Shown here: one piece after another, positions 26,327 to 34,084 of the stretch
How the letters are laid out: the number at the start of each line of letters is the position of its first letter
Numbering within the stretch: the first letter of the stretch is position 1
Assembly (NCBI GenBank): GCA_002436005.1
Contig: DIXG01000075.1
Coordinates: forward strand, 6,582-70,581
Source of the DNA: Anaerolineaceae bacterium UBA6086
GTDB taxonomy: Bacteria > Chloroflexota > Anaerolineae > Anaerolineales > Anaerolineaceae
Reading direction: 5' to 3'
Length of the DNA: 64,000 nucleotides
Notes under the pieces: model-generated
Database searches by the model: none
The model's input: only the letters and a program-made list of their open reading frames with translations
What the model was told of the DNA's origin: nothing
Made by a program: the position numbers and the translations under genes

Positions 26327-26376
26327 GGAACGGCTAACGGGACTGAAATTATCATTTTTTTTGGAGCATGGCATTT

Positions 26377-29373
26377 ATGAGTAAAGCGCTTGATTTTCAA
26401 GAAATCATCATGAGGTTGCAGGATTTTTGGGCAAAACGCGGCTGTCTGATCTGGCAGCCCTACTACTCACAGGTGGGGGCAGGTACCATGAACCCGGCAA
26501 CTTTTCTGCGCGTCTTGGGCCCGGAACCCTGGAACGTTGCTTATGTGGAACCCTCCATTCGCCCGGATGACGGCCGTTATGGCGATAATCCACATCGTTT
26601 GCAGCAGTTCTATCAGTTTCAGGTGATCCTGAAGCCTGATCCCGGTAACCCTCAGGAACTCTATTTGGAATCTTTACGCGTACTGGGAATTGACCCGGCA
26701 CAGCACGATATTCGATTTGTGGAAGATAACTGGCAGCAGCCGGCGATCGGTGCGTGGGGTTTGGGCTGGGAAGTGTGGTTGGACGGGCAGGAGATCACGC
26801 AGTTCACCTATTTCCAGCAGTGCGGCGGCCAGGACCTGGACCCTGTATCGGTGGAAATCACCTATGGGCTGGAACGAATTGCGATGACTCTGCAAGGGGT
26901 AAGGCATTTCAAGGATATCCTTTGGAATGCGAACCGCACCTATGGTGATGTGAACCTGATGGGGGAGCGTGAACACAGCACCTATTATTTTGACGTCGCA
27001 GATGTGGACGCCATGCGAACGCTTTATGAGATGTATGAGGTGGAAGCCCGCCGAGCGATTGACGCTGGATTGGTGCTGCCAGCCCATGACTATGTATTGA
27101 AAACATCGCACACCTTCAATATCCTCGATACACGGGGCGCGGTTGGCGTGACGGAACGGCAGGCGCTTTTCAGCAGAACGCGTGAATTGGCGCGGCAGGT
27201 TGCGCAGGCTTATGTGCAACAGCGTGAGCAGGCAGAATTTCCCTGGCTTGTTGAGGGCAACGAAAAATCACAAACCACGCGTCAGGAAGACATCGCCCCG
27301 ATCGAAGGGGACCAGGCGCCTTTCTTGCTGGAAATTGGAACCGAAGAACTGCCGCCGGGAGACCTCGCTTCTGCGCTTGAGCAGTTGAAAGCCAGCGTGC
27401 CAGCGTTGTTGGATGAACTCCGGCTTTCCCATACCGCGATCAAAGTTTGGGGGACGCCGCGGCGACTGGTTGTATGGGTCGAGGGTCTTTCTGCTCGACA
27501 GCCCGACTTGAAGATGGAAGTGAAAGGACCACCCGCTGATCGTGCGTTTGATGCCGAAGGCAAACCTACCCGGGCGGCTGAAGGCTTTGCGCGCAGTAAG
27601 GGCATCCCGGTTGAAGACCTGCAGGTCGTTGAGCTGGATGGCGGCAAGTATATCGTGGCAGTCGTGGAAGAGCAGGGGCGACCGGCGGGGCAAGTTCTCG
27701 CCGAGACATTACCCGGCTTGATTGCGGATATCCGGTTTAATAAATCCATGCGCTGGAATGAGAGCAATGTGGCATTTTCACGGCCGATTCGCTGGTTGCT
27801 GGCGCTGCATGGGCGAGGGGTTGTTCCCTTTGAATATGCCGGCTATCAGAGCGGACGGGAGACTCAACGTCTGCGGTTCTCAAACCCCGTTATCGTTCAG
27901 GTAGAATCACCTGAGGATTATCTGGCTGAAATGGCTGCTGAGGGGATCATTCTGAACCCCGAGGTCCGGATGGCAGAGATCGTACGGCAGGCACATGCAC
28001 TGACGGCTGAGGTGGATGGCGTGATTCCCGATGACCCGGGTTTACTGGAAGAGGTGACCCACCTGGTGGAAAAACCAACCGCTTTCAGAGGTTCTTTCGA
28101 TAGGTCTTACCTGGATCACCTGCCGCCAGAAGTACTGATTTCTGTGATGAAGAAGCATCAGCGCTATTTTGTAGTTCAGGATGCAGAAGGCAAATTACTG
28201 CCATATTTTGTCGGTGTGCGCAATGGCGGGGTAGAAAATCTTGAGATTGTGGCGGATGGCAATGAACAGGTGATCATGGCTCGTTTTGATGATGCCATGT
28301 TCTTTGTGAAAAAGGATCTGCAGCGGCCGCTCGAAGATTTTGTTCCCGATCTTTCAACCCTGACCTTTCAAAATAAAGTGGGCTCTTTGCTTGATAAGAC
28401 CCAGCGCATCACACAGCTGGTTGCGCCGCTGGCAGAAAAATTAGACCTGTCGAAGGATGAAGTGGCGGTGACCAAGCGGGCTGCTGTCCTGTGCAAGGCT
28501 GATTTGGCTACCAATATGGTGGTGGAAATGACCTCGCTGCAGGGCGTGATGGGGCGCTACTATGCGTTGAACAGCGGTGAAGATCCGGCGGTGGCAGATG
28601 CCATTTTAGAGCACTACCTGCCCCGTTTTGCCGACGATGTGATGCCGCAGACTTTACCCGGGCTGGTGGTTGGTTTGGCAGATCGGCTGGATTCGCTGGT
28701 GGGCTTATTTGCGGTGGGGTTAGCCCCATCGGGCACCAAGGACCCCTTTGCACAACGGCGTGCGGCTCTGGGCATTTGCCAGAACTTAATCGAATGGCAG
28801 AAACCCTTTGACTTGCGCGGGGCACTGGCAGAAGCGGCACGCTTGCACGCTGTGGAGGTGTCGGAGGATCATCTGAATGCCTGCTTTGATTTCATTCTGG
28901 GCAGGCTGCGTGGCATGCTGCTGGAAATGGGCTTTAATTATGATGTGGTGGATGCTGTTTTAGCTGAGCAGGGCGGCGATCCTTACGGTGCTTTCCTGAA
29001 TGCCAGCGCTTTATCGAACTGGGTTCTGCGGGAGGATTGGGACCGGATCCTGCCGGCTTTTAGCCGATGTGTTCGCATCACCAGGGACCAGGCAGTCACT
29101 TTTGTGGTTGATGAAAGAGCTTTTGAGGGTGACTCTGAAATGCGGTTATACGCTGGGCTGCTTACGGCTGAGAAAAGTATCGCTTCGAAACCAGATGTGG
29201 ACGGATTTTTGAGCGCGTTTTTACCGCTGGTGCCTGTCATCAATCAATTCTTTGATGAGGTGCTGGTGATGGTGGGTGAGAAGGCTGTGCGAGAAAATCG
29301 CTTGGCGCTACTCCAGCGCATTTCTGCATTATCAAAAGGCATTGCCGATCTGAGCTGCCTGGAAGGTTTCTAA
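26377..29373 (+). CDS. glyQS: Glycyl-tRNA synthetase, alpha and beta subunits fused in one chain
   Basis: It charges tRNA-Gly. Residues 1-~295 are the GlyQ alpha subunit ([43 protein letters not shown], then [27 protein letters not shown]). A ~30-residue linker leads into GlyS beta ([15 protein letters not shown] through the HD-like region with DKTQRI and a C-terminal DALR-like anticodon domain). Most bacteria encode the two as separate genes; the fusion is a known minority arrangement. The ATG at 26377 has GGAG 10 nt upstream; the in-frame ATG at 26368 would leave only one base and is rejected. Length is 998. Confidence 0.95.
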   Translation: MSKALDFQEIIMRLQDFWAKRGCLIWQPYYSQVGAGTMNPATFLRVLGPEPWNVAYVEPSIRPDDGRYGDNPHRLQQFYQFQVILKPDPGNPQELYLESLRVLGIDPAQHDIRFVEDNWQQPAIGAWGLGWEVWLDGQEITQFTYFQQCGGQDLDPVSVEITYGLERIAMTLQGVRHFKDILWNANRTYGDVNLMGEREHSTYYFDVADVDAMRTLYEMYEVEARRAIDAGLVLPAHDYVLKTSHTFNILDTRGAVGVTERQALFSRTRELARQVAQAYVQQREQAEFPWLVEGNEKSQTTRQEDIAPIEGDQAPFLLEIGTEELPPGDLASALEQLKASVPALLDELRLSHTAIKVWGTPRRLVVWVEGLSARQPDLKMEVKGPPADRAFDAEGKPTRAAEGFARSKGIPVEDLQVVELDGGKYIVAVVEEQGRPAGQVLAETLPGLIADIRFNKSMRWNESNVAFSRPIRWLLALHGRGVVPFEYAGYQSGRETQRLRFSNPVIVQVESPEDYLAEMAAEGIILNPEVRMAEIVRQAHALTAEVDGVIPDDPGLLEEVTHLVEKPTAFRGSFDRSYLDHLPPEVLISVMKKHQRYFVVQDAEGKLLPYFVGVRNGGVENLEIVADGNEQVIMARFDDAMFFVKKDLQRPLEDFVPDLSTLTFQNKVGSLLDKTQRITQLVAPLAEKLDLSKDEVAVTKRAAVLCKADLATNMVVEMTSLQGVMGRYYALNSGEDPAVADAILEHYLPRFADDVMPQTLPGLVVGLADRLDSLVGLFAVGLAPSGTKDPFAQRRAALGICQNLIEWQKPFDLRGALAEAARLHAVEVSEDHLNACFDFILGRLRGMLLEMGFNYDVVDAVLAEQGGDPYGAFLNASALSNWVLREDWDRILPAFSRCVRITRDQAVTFVVDERAFEGDSEMRLYAGLLTAEKSIASKPDVDGFLSAFLPLVPVINQFFDEVLVMVGEKAVRENRLALLQRISALSKGIADLSCLEGF

Positions 29374-29451
29374 CCCCTGCTGATAGGAAAAAGTGGATCC
29401 CAAAGATGATCTTTTGTGTTGAATGGGGGCAATGTCACTGGAATGCCAATG

Positions 29452-30123
29452 TCAGGAAATTGTATCCAGGAATTGCTGCGCGATGGCAGTGATGTCTTCG
29501 TTGGTCTGGATGCCTGTCCAGCCATCGTTCGGTCGCACGATGTTGGCTACGACGATATTTGCGCCGTTGAAAATTGCGCTGCGTGCCTCCCTGAGATCAA
29601 CGCCGCCAGCGGCAGAAATCAAACAATCATACTTGCTGCGGATACGGTTGATCTGGCGGTAGCGAATCATCTTTCCGCGTGTATTTTCTTCATCTCGGCC
29701 GCGATGGATGACGATCACGTCTGGCGCGTTGTGCAGCGGACGCAGAACATCCAGCGGGTCATCTACGCCCAGCATGTCGATCATCGAGAGCATGTTGTAA
29801 TGCGCACAGTGTTCAATAAAGAGGTTGATCGTTTCGGTTGGTGCGCTGCCTAAGACAGTGGCAGCTGTCGCACCTGCCTGGTAGGACATCCTCACCTCTC
29901 CAATCGCGCCATCCAGCACTTTAAGGTCTGCCACCAGGTGACCGTTCCAGCGCTGCCGGATAGCACGCAAGCCCGGCATCCCTGCCAGTTTGATATAAGG
30001 CGTACCGGCTTCGATCAGAATGCGTTCGCTGGCGGGAATGCGCGGCAGCACCTGTGCAACCAGGCCGAGGTCATAGTTGAAGGCGATTTGCAGGTATCTG
30101 ACGTTGTTATTCAGCGTGACCAC
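29452..30123 (-). CDS. Orotidine-5'-phosphate decarboxylase superfamily (HUMPS) enzyme, hexulose-6-phosphate-synthase-like
   Basis: A 223-residue (beta/alpha)8 protein. The superfamily's metal/catalytic signature D-x-K-x-x-D is present as DLKVLD near residue 87. A later HRGRDEE motif and AAGGVDLREA plus GANIVVANIVRPNDG form the phosphate-binding end. These suit the HUMPS group (hexulose-6-phosphate synthase, 3-keto-L-gulonate-6-phosphate decarboxylase) better than true PyrF. No phosphohexuloisomerase is adjacent. The start is GTG at 30123, with AAGGAAG 7 nt upstream inside the end of the slipin gene, so the two are cotranscribed. The substrate is not determined. Confidence 0.7.
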   Translation of the reverse strand: MVTLNNNVRYLQIAFNYDLGLVAQVLPRIPASERILIEAGTPYIKLAGMPGLRAIRQRWNGHLVADLKVLDGAIGEVRMSYQAGATAATVLGSAPTETINLFIEHCAHYNMLSMIDMLGVDDPLDVLRPLHNAPDVIVIHRGRDEENTRGKMIRYRQINRIRSKYDCLISAAGGVDLREARSAIFNGANIVVANIVRPNDGWTGIQTNEDITAIAQQFLDTIS

Positions 30124-30125
30124 GG

Positions 30126-30914
30126 TCAGGCTTCCTTCTTCACGCTAACCAAATCTGCCAGGTTTGCCATGTTGGAGGGCATGAAGAGCACAATTTTCTC
30201 AGATGGATCGGAAGAAATGTCGCGGATGGTCTGCAAGGTGCGCAGATGCAGCGCGCCTGGTGACGCTGCCAGTTCATCAGCTGCGGCACGCAGATTCTTG
30301 GAGGCTTCCAGTTCACCTTGCGATGCGATGATGGTAGCACGGCGTTCGCGTTCGGCTTCTGCCTGGCGAGCCATTGCCCGCTTCATCTCAGCTGGCAGCT
30401 CCAGCTCCTGAATTTTGATCGATTCAATGTCAACTCCCCAATCGCTGGTTTCGGCGTCCACAATTTCACGGATGGCTTCGGCAATTTGAAGGCGTTCCAT
30501 CAAGACAGAATCCATTTCGTTATTGCCGATCACATCCCGCAGGGCAGCCTGGGTGTATTGCCGGATGGCAAAGATGTAGTCTTCGATTTTGATGATCACA
30601 GCTTCCGGATCAACCACCTTGAAATACACCACAGCATTGACCAGCATGGGGATGTTGTCCTTTGTCATCACTTCCTGGCGGGGCACTTCTGCAGTTGCCA
30701 AGCGCATATCCACCCGGCGCATCTTCTGAATGACCGGCAGCACCAGGTTCAGGCCCGGGTTGCGGATGCCAGTAAATTTCCCTAAGGTGAACATCACCCC
30801 GCGCTCGTATTCCGGGATCACACGGATGGCTCGCAGGAGGACAAAGATGATGAGGAAAATGACACCGCTAACCAGACACAGTACAAATGTTGTTGTTTCA
30901 GTCAGTACATCCAT
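30126..30914 (-). CDS. Slipin / stomatin-like SPFH (band 7) membrane protein
   Basis: A 262-residue protein with one N-terminal membrane helix (~8-30) and an SPFH domain (VIPEYERGVMFTLGKFTGIRNPGLNLVLP, then MRLATAEVPRQEVMTKDNIPMLVNAVVYF). A coiled, Ala/Glu/Arg-rich segment follows (AEAERERRATIIASQGELEASKNLRAAADEL). Slipins organise membrane microdomains and often pair with an NfeD-type protein, but none is present here; its 3' partner is a HUMPS-family enzyme 2 bp downstream. GGAGAT precedes the ATG by 10 nt. It shares a divergent promoter region with the MBL-fold gene at 31065. Confidence 0.92.
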   Translation of the reverse strand: MDVLTETTTFVLCLVSGVIFLIIFVLLRAIRVIPEYERGVMFTLGKFTGIRNPGLNLVLPVIQKMRRVDMRLATAEVPRQEVMTKDNIPMLVNAVVYFKVVDPEAVIIKIEDYIFAIRQYTQAALRDVIGNNEMDSVLMERLQIAEAIREIVDAETSDWGVDIESIKIQELELPAEMKRAMARQAEAERERRATIIASQGELEASKNLRAAADELAASPGALHLRTLQTIRDISSDPSEKIVLFMPSNMANLADLVSVKKEA

Positions 30915-31018
30915 TCTTTTTTATCTCCATTCTGATGGTTCACGTTTTGATGATTCCATTTTACATCGAATTCAATCGATTACCTGATACAATCTCAGGC
31001 TGTTCCTGCGCAACCAAT

Positions 31019-31048
31019 TTGGCAGGACGTTGTATAATTCAATATAAT
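31019..31048 (+). promoter_or_regulatory. Promoter of the MBL-fold gene
   Basis: TTGGCA (31019-31024), an 18-nt spacer, and TATAAT (31043-31048). A second TATAAT lies at 31033-31038 without a matching -35. TTGGAGG lies between the -10 box and the ATG at 31065. Confidence 0.6.
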
Positions 31049-31064
31049 CAATATTGGAGGTTTT

Positions 31065-31715
31065 ATGGAAATTACCTGGCATGGACATTCTTGTTTTCGT
31101 ATTGCCGAACGTGGTATGGCTTCGGTTGTAACAGATCCTTATGATCCTGATGTGGTTGGGATGGATCCCGGCAAATTGCGGGCAGAGATCGTGACCATTT
31201 CTTGCGATAAACCAGCCCATAACTTTGTCAAAGCCATCAAAGGATCTGCATTTGAGATCACCGGTCCGGGCGAATATGAGATTGGCGGCGTTTTTGTAAC
31301 AGGCGTCAGGATTAATGGCAGTAAGAAGAAGAGCACAGAGGATGAGGTGCGAAATACTGTTTATGTGATCGATTATAACGGATTGAAAGTGGTGCATCTT
31401 GGCGAACTGAGCAGTGTGCCAAGCCAAACCGAGGTGGAAGGCCTGGGTGAGGTGAACATCGCACTGGTGCCGATCGGGGGCAACACCAGCCTGAACGCTG
31501 CCAAGGCGGCTGAGGTGATCAGCCTGCTGGAGCCAAGCATTGTCATCCCGATGCATTACGCCATGAACGGTGAAAAAACAGAACTGGATCCCTTGCCCAA
31601 GTTCCTGAAAGAAATGGGCTTGACAGAGGTTGAAACGGAGGAATCGATCAAGCTGACCAGCGTGAATGTGCTGCCTGAAGAAACACGGGTGATGGTGCTG
31701 GACCTGAGCCTGTAA
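31065..31715 (+). CDS. Metallo-beta-lactamase-fold hydrolase, UlaG-like
   Basis: A 216-residue protein of the MBL-fold group related to UlaG and the UPF0173 hydrolases. The N-terminal WHGHSCFRI motif is typical, as is GPGEYEIGGV. The usual HxHxDH metal motif is not present: the corresponding stretch reads SCDKPAH, while a C-terminal IPMHYAMNG histidine is kept. The active site is therefore reduced and the protein may bind fewer or no metals. TTGGAGG precedes the ATG. A small barrel protein, mutY and pcm follow in the same direction. Confidence 0.8.
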   Translation: MEITWHGHSCFRIAERGMASVVTDPYDPDVVGMDPGKLRAEIVTISCDKPAHNFVKAIKGSAFEITGPGEYEIGGVFVTGVRINGSKKKSTEDEVRNTVYVIDYNGLKVVHLGELSSVPSQTEVEGLGEVNIALVPIGGNTSLNAAKAAEVISLLEPSIVIPMHYAMNGEKTELDPLPKFLKEMGLTEVETEESIKLTSVNVLPEETRVMVLDLSL

Positions 31716-31751
31716 ACACGAGGGTATTCAGACGAGTGGAAAGTCGCTGAT

Positions 31752-32054
31752 ATGAACGTAAAAGTGATCATGTCGTGGGATATCATCCCGGGTCGTGAAC
31801 AGGAGTATTTTGAATTTGTCGTACGCAGGTTCATGCCTGGCGTCCAAAAGCTGGGCATGGCATTGAGCGATGCCTGGGTGACCATTTATGGGGATCATCC
31901 GCAGATTCTGGTCGGCGCGGTGGTTCCCGGACTGGAAAAGGCTGAGAAAATCATTTCTTCTGAGGAATGGTATCAGCTAAACTCGCGTTTATTGGATTTT
32001 GTTCAAAATTACGAGTTAAAGCTTGCCCCTCTTGAAGGAGGATTTCAGTTTTAA
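31752..32054 (+). CDS. Small protein, possibly a dimeric alpha/beta-barrel fold
   Basis: A 100-residue soluble protein. Its beginning (MNVKVIMSWDIIPGREQEYFEFVVRRF) and the pattern of short strands and helices, with a late SEEWYQLNSRLLDFVQNYELKLAPL, resemble ferredoxin-like dimeric barrel proteins (ABM or stress-responsive type). No catalytic residue stands out. Its TAA stop overlaps the mutY ATG, so translation is coupled. Function unknown. Confidence 0.6.
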   Translation: MNVKVIMSWDIIPGREQEYFEFVVRRFMPGVQKLGMALSDAWVTIYGDHPQILVGAVVPGLEKAEKIISSEEWYQLNSRLLDFVQNYELKLAPLEGGFQF

Positions 32055-33133
32055 TGACTTTTGTTCCAAATTTATTGGATTGGTATGACAAAAACGCCAG
32101 GGATTTGCCCTGGCGTTTTGAACAATCCCCCTACCGGACCTGGGTTTCCGAGATCATGCTCCAGCAGACCCAGGTGGATACGGTCATCCCCTATTTTGAA
32201 CGCTGGATGGCACAATTTCCTGACCTGCAGGCACTGGCGAGCGCTGATGAGCAATCTGTCCTCGCGATTTGGGAAGGATTGGGATATTACAGCCGGGCGA
32301 GAAATCTTCACCGGGCAGCGAAAATTGTCGTGAATGAAATGGATGGTCAGATGCCGCAAACCCCTGAGGGGCTTGAAAAGCTGCCGGGGATTGGGCCTTA
32401 TACTGCGGCAGCGATCGCCTCAATTGCCTTTGAGCAGGATGTGGCAGCAGTGGATGGGAACATACGGCGGGTGCTTGCGCGCTTATTTGACCTGCGGGAA
32501 CCAGCGCGCAGCCCACAGGGTGAACGCAAATTATGGGAAATGGCGGAAGCCAACCTGCCGGCTGGGCATGCTGGGGCCTATAACCAGGCGATGATGGATC
32601 TGGGCGCCATGATCTGCACCCCCAAAACCCCGGATTGCCCCAATTGCCCGGTTGCGGCGCATTGCCGTGCCAGGTCCTTGGGGGTTCAGGAGGAAAGGCC
32701 TGTGAAGATGGCGCGGAAAAAGGTGCCGCACCTGACCGTCACAGCGGCTGTGATTTGCAGGGATGGACAGGTGCTGCTGGCAAAACGACCCTCACGGGGG
32801 TTGCTGGGAGGGATGTGGGAATTTCCGGGCGGCACGCTGGAAGACCAGGACGCGGGTCTTGAAGCCTGTCTCAGGCGGGAAATTGGGGAGGAGCTGGGGG
32901 TAGAAGTTTCCATTTGCTCGCCTTTTGGTGAATATCGGCATGCTTACACACATTACAAGATCACACTGCACGCTTTTTTAACTGCCTTGTCAGATGGGCA
33001 GATTCCGCAAAACCTGGAAAGCCAGGAAATTCGGTGGGTCGATGTCTTGGACTTGTCAGCCTATCCGATGGGGAAAGTGGATCGCCAGATTGCGGATCGA
33101 TTGGTTGGTGAGGGGATCCATGACTGCTTATGA
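32054..33133 (+). CDS. mutY: A/G-specific adenine DNA glycosylase MutY
   Basis: MutY removes adenine mispaired with 8-oxoguanine. The N-terminal glycosylase has SEIMLQQTQV (catalytic Glu33), the helix-hairpin-helix LPGIGPYTAAAI, and the catalytic Asp134 in VDGN. The [4Fe-4S] ligands are Cys188, Cys195, Cys198 and Cys204 (C-x6-C-x2-C-x5-C). The C-terminal domain is NUDIX-like (MWEFPGGTLEDQDAGLEACLRREIGEEL) and recognises 8-oxoG. Length 359 is normal. AAGGAGG lies 12 nt before the ATG. The next gene overlaps by 14 bp. Confidence 0.95.
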   Translation: MTFVPNLLDWYDKNARDLPWRFEQSPYRTWVSEIMLQQTQVDTVIPYFERWMAQFPDLQALASADEQSVLAIWEGLGYYSRARNLHRAAKIVVNEMDGQMPQTPEGLEKLPGIGPYTAAAIASIAFEQDVAAVDGNIRRVLARLFDLREPARSPQGERKLWEMAEANLPAGHAGAYNQAMMDLGAMICTPKTPDCPNCPVAAHCRARSLGVQEERPVKMARKKVPHLTVTAAVICRDGQVLLAKRPSRGLLGGMWEFPGGTLEDQDAGLEACLRREIGEELGVEVSICSPFGEYRHAYTHYKITLHAFLTALSDGQIPQNLESQEIRWVDVLDLSAYPMGKVDRQIADRLVGEGIHDCL

Positions 33134-33767
33134 AGTTGAACGCGAACGGATGGTAGCTGAGCAGATCGCGGGCAGAGGGATCACGAACGCGCGCGTGTTG
33201 GAGGCGATGCGTTTGGTGCCGCGCCATCTCTTTTTGCCTGAAGAAGTCCGTCAGTATGCCTATGCTGACAGGCCGGTGCAGATTGGGCAGGGACAAACCA
33301 TTTCTCAGCCCTATATTGTCGGATTGATGACAGAATTGCTGGCTGTTGAACCGCATCACCGGGTGCTGGATGTGGGGACAGGTTCCGGTTATCAGGCGGC
33401 GATCCTGGGAGAACTGGCTGGGGAGGTGCATACGATTGAACGCTTTCCTGAACTGGCAGAGGCGGCGCAGGGAAGGCTGACCGCAATGGGCTACCAGAAT
33501 ATCACCGTTCATATTGGGGATGGCACCCAGGGATATTTGGAGGGCGCACCCTATGATCGGATTCTGGTTGCTGCTGCTGCGCCAGAAGTGCCCCAAGCGC
33601 TGAAAGATCAGCTGGCACCAGGGGGGCGACTGGTGATCCCTGTTGGCACACGTTTTTCTCAAAAACTCGAAATTTGGGATCGAGATGAAGCAGGATTCCA
33701 GAAATCCGCCAATATTTACGTGGTGTTTGTGCCGCTGGTTGGAAAAGATGGGTGGGAAGAAAATTAA
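33120..33767 (+). CDS. pcm: Protein-L-isoaspartate O-methyltransferase
   Basis: It methylates L-isoaspartyl residues of damaged proteins, using S-adenosylmethionine, to start their repair. The 215-residue length is normal. Motifs: YADRPVQIGQGQTISQPYIV (family hallmark) and the SAM-binding motif I VLDVGTGSGYQAAIL, then motif II-like DRILVAAAAPEVP and GGRLVIPVG. The start is the ATG at 33120, with GGTGAGG upstream and overlapping the mutY 3' end; the open frame further upstream inside mutY is not family-like. With MutY it forms a small damage-repair unit. Confidence 0.93.
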   Translation: MTAYEVERERMVAEQIAGRGITNARVLEAMRLVPRHLFLPEEVRQYAYADRPVQIGQGQTISQPYIVGLMTELLAVEPHHRVLDVGTGSGYQAAILGELAGEVHTIERFPELAEAAQGRLTAMGYQNITVHIGDGTQGYLEGAPYDRILVAAAAPEVPQALKDQLAPGGRLVIPVGTRFSQKLEIWDRDEAGFQKSANIYVVFVPLVGKDGWEEN

Positions 33768-34084
33768 CTCCTTCAGCAGGTGATGCTTTTTAAGGCAGGA
33801 TTGTTTATTGATTCATTTTATGATCGCTGATTTACCGTTTCATGGCAGCAGGAAGGTATTGAAATCCTCTTTGAACAAGAGACAGAAAACAACACTAATA
33901 AGAACAATTTTATTCTTGATGAAGCATTAATTAACTTGGAAGCACAAAATGCAATTTACACCACTTGACAAGACACTACCTTGAAAACTGATCGAACAGT
34001 AAATAAATTCTTGTTGTATAATATCCTTATAATATTAATCTCAAATTTACCCAAAAAACTATCACGCACAGGGAGAATTATCAA
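33768..34084 (+). other. A+T-rich intergenic region with a possible decayed small ORF
   Basis: The 317 bp hold no clear gene. One frame, starting GTG-ATG at 33780/33783 and ending with TGA at 33966-33968, has 62 codons broken by a single TGA at 33828-33830. The part after that stop (EGIEILFEQETENN and on) looks protein-like. Two TATAAT boxes (34017-34022 and 34029-34034) lie before the next gene; neither has a good -35 box. Confidence 0.4.

Noticed and set aside
26281..26376. T-box or glycine riboswitch before glyQS
   Set aside because: The leader between the extended -10 box and the start is only about 40 nt and has no T-box or glycine-aptamer sequence.
29452..30123. Orotidine 5'-phosphate decarboxylase (PyrF) proper
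   Set aside because: The DxKxxD motif is shared by the whole superfamily; the HRGRDEE region and lack of pyrimidine genes nearby fit the HUMPS group better.
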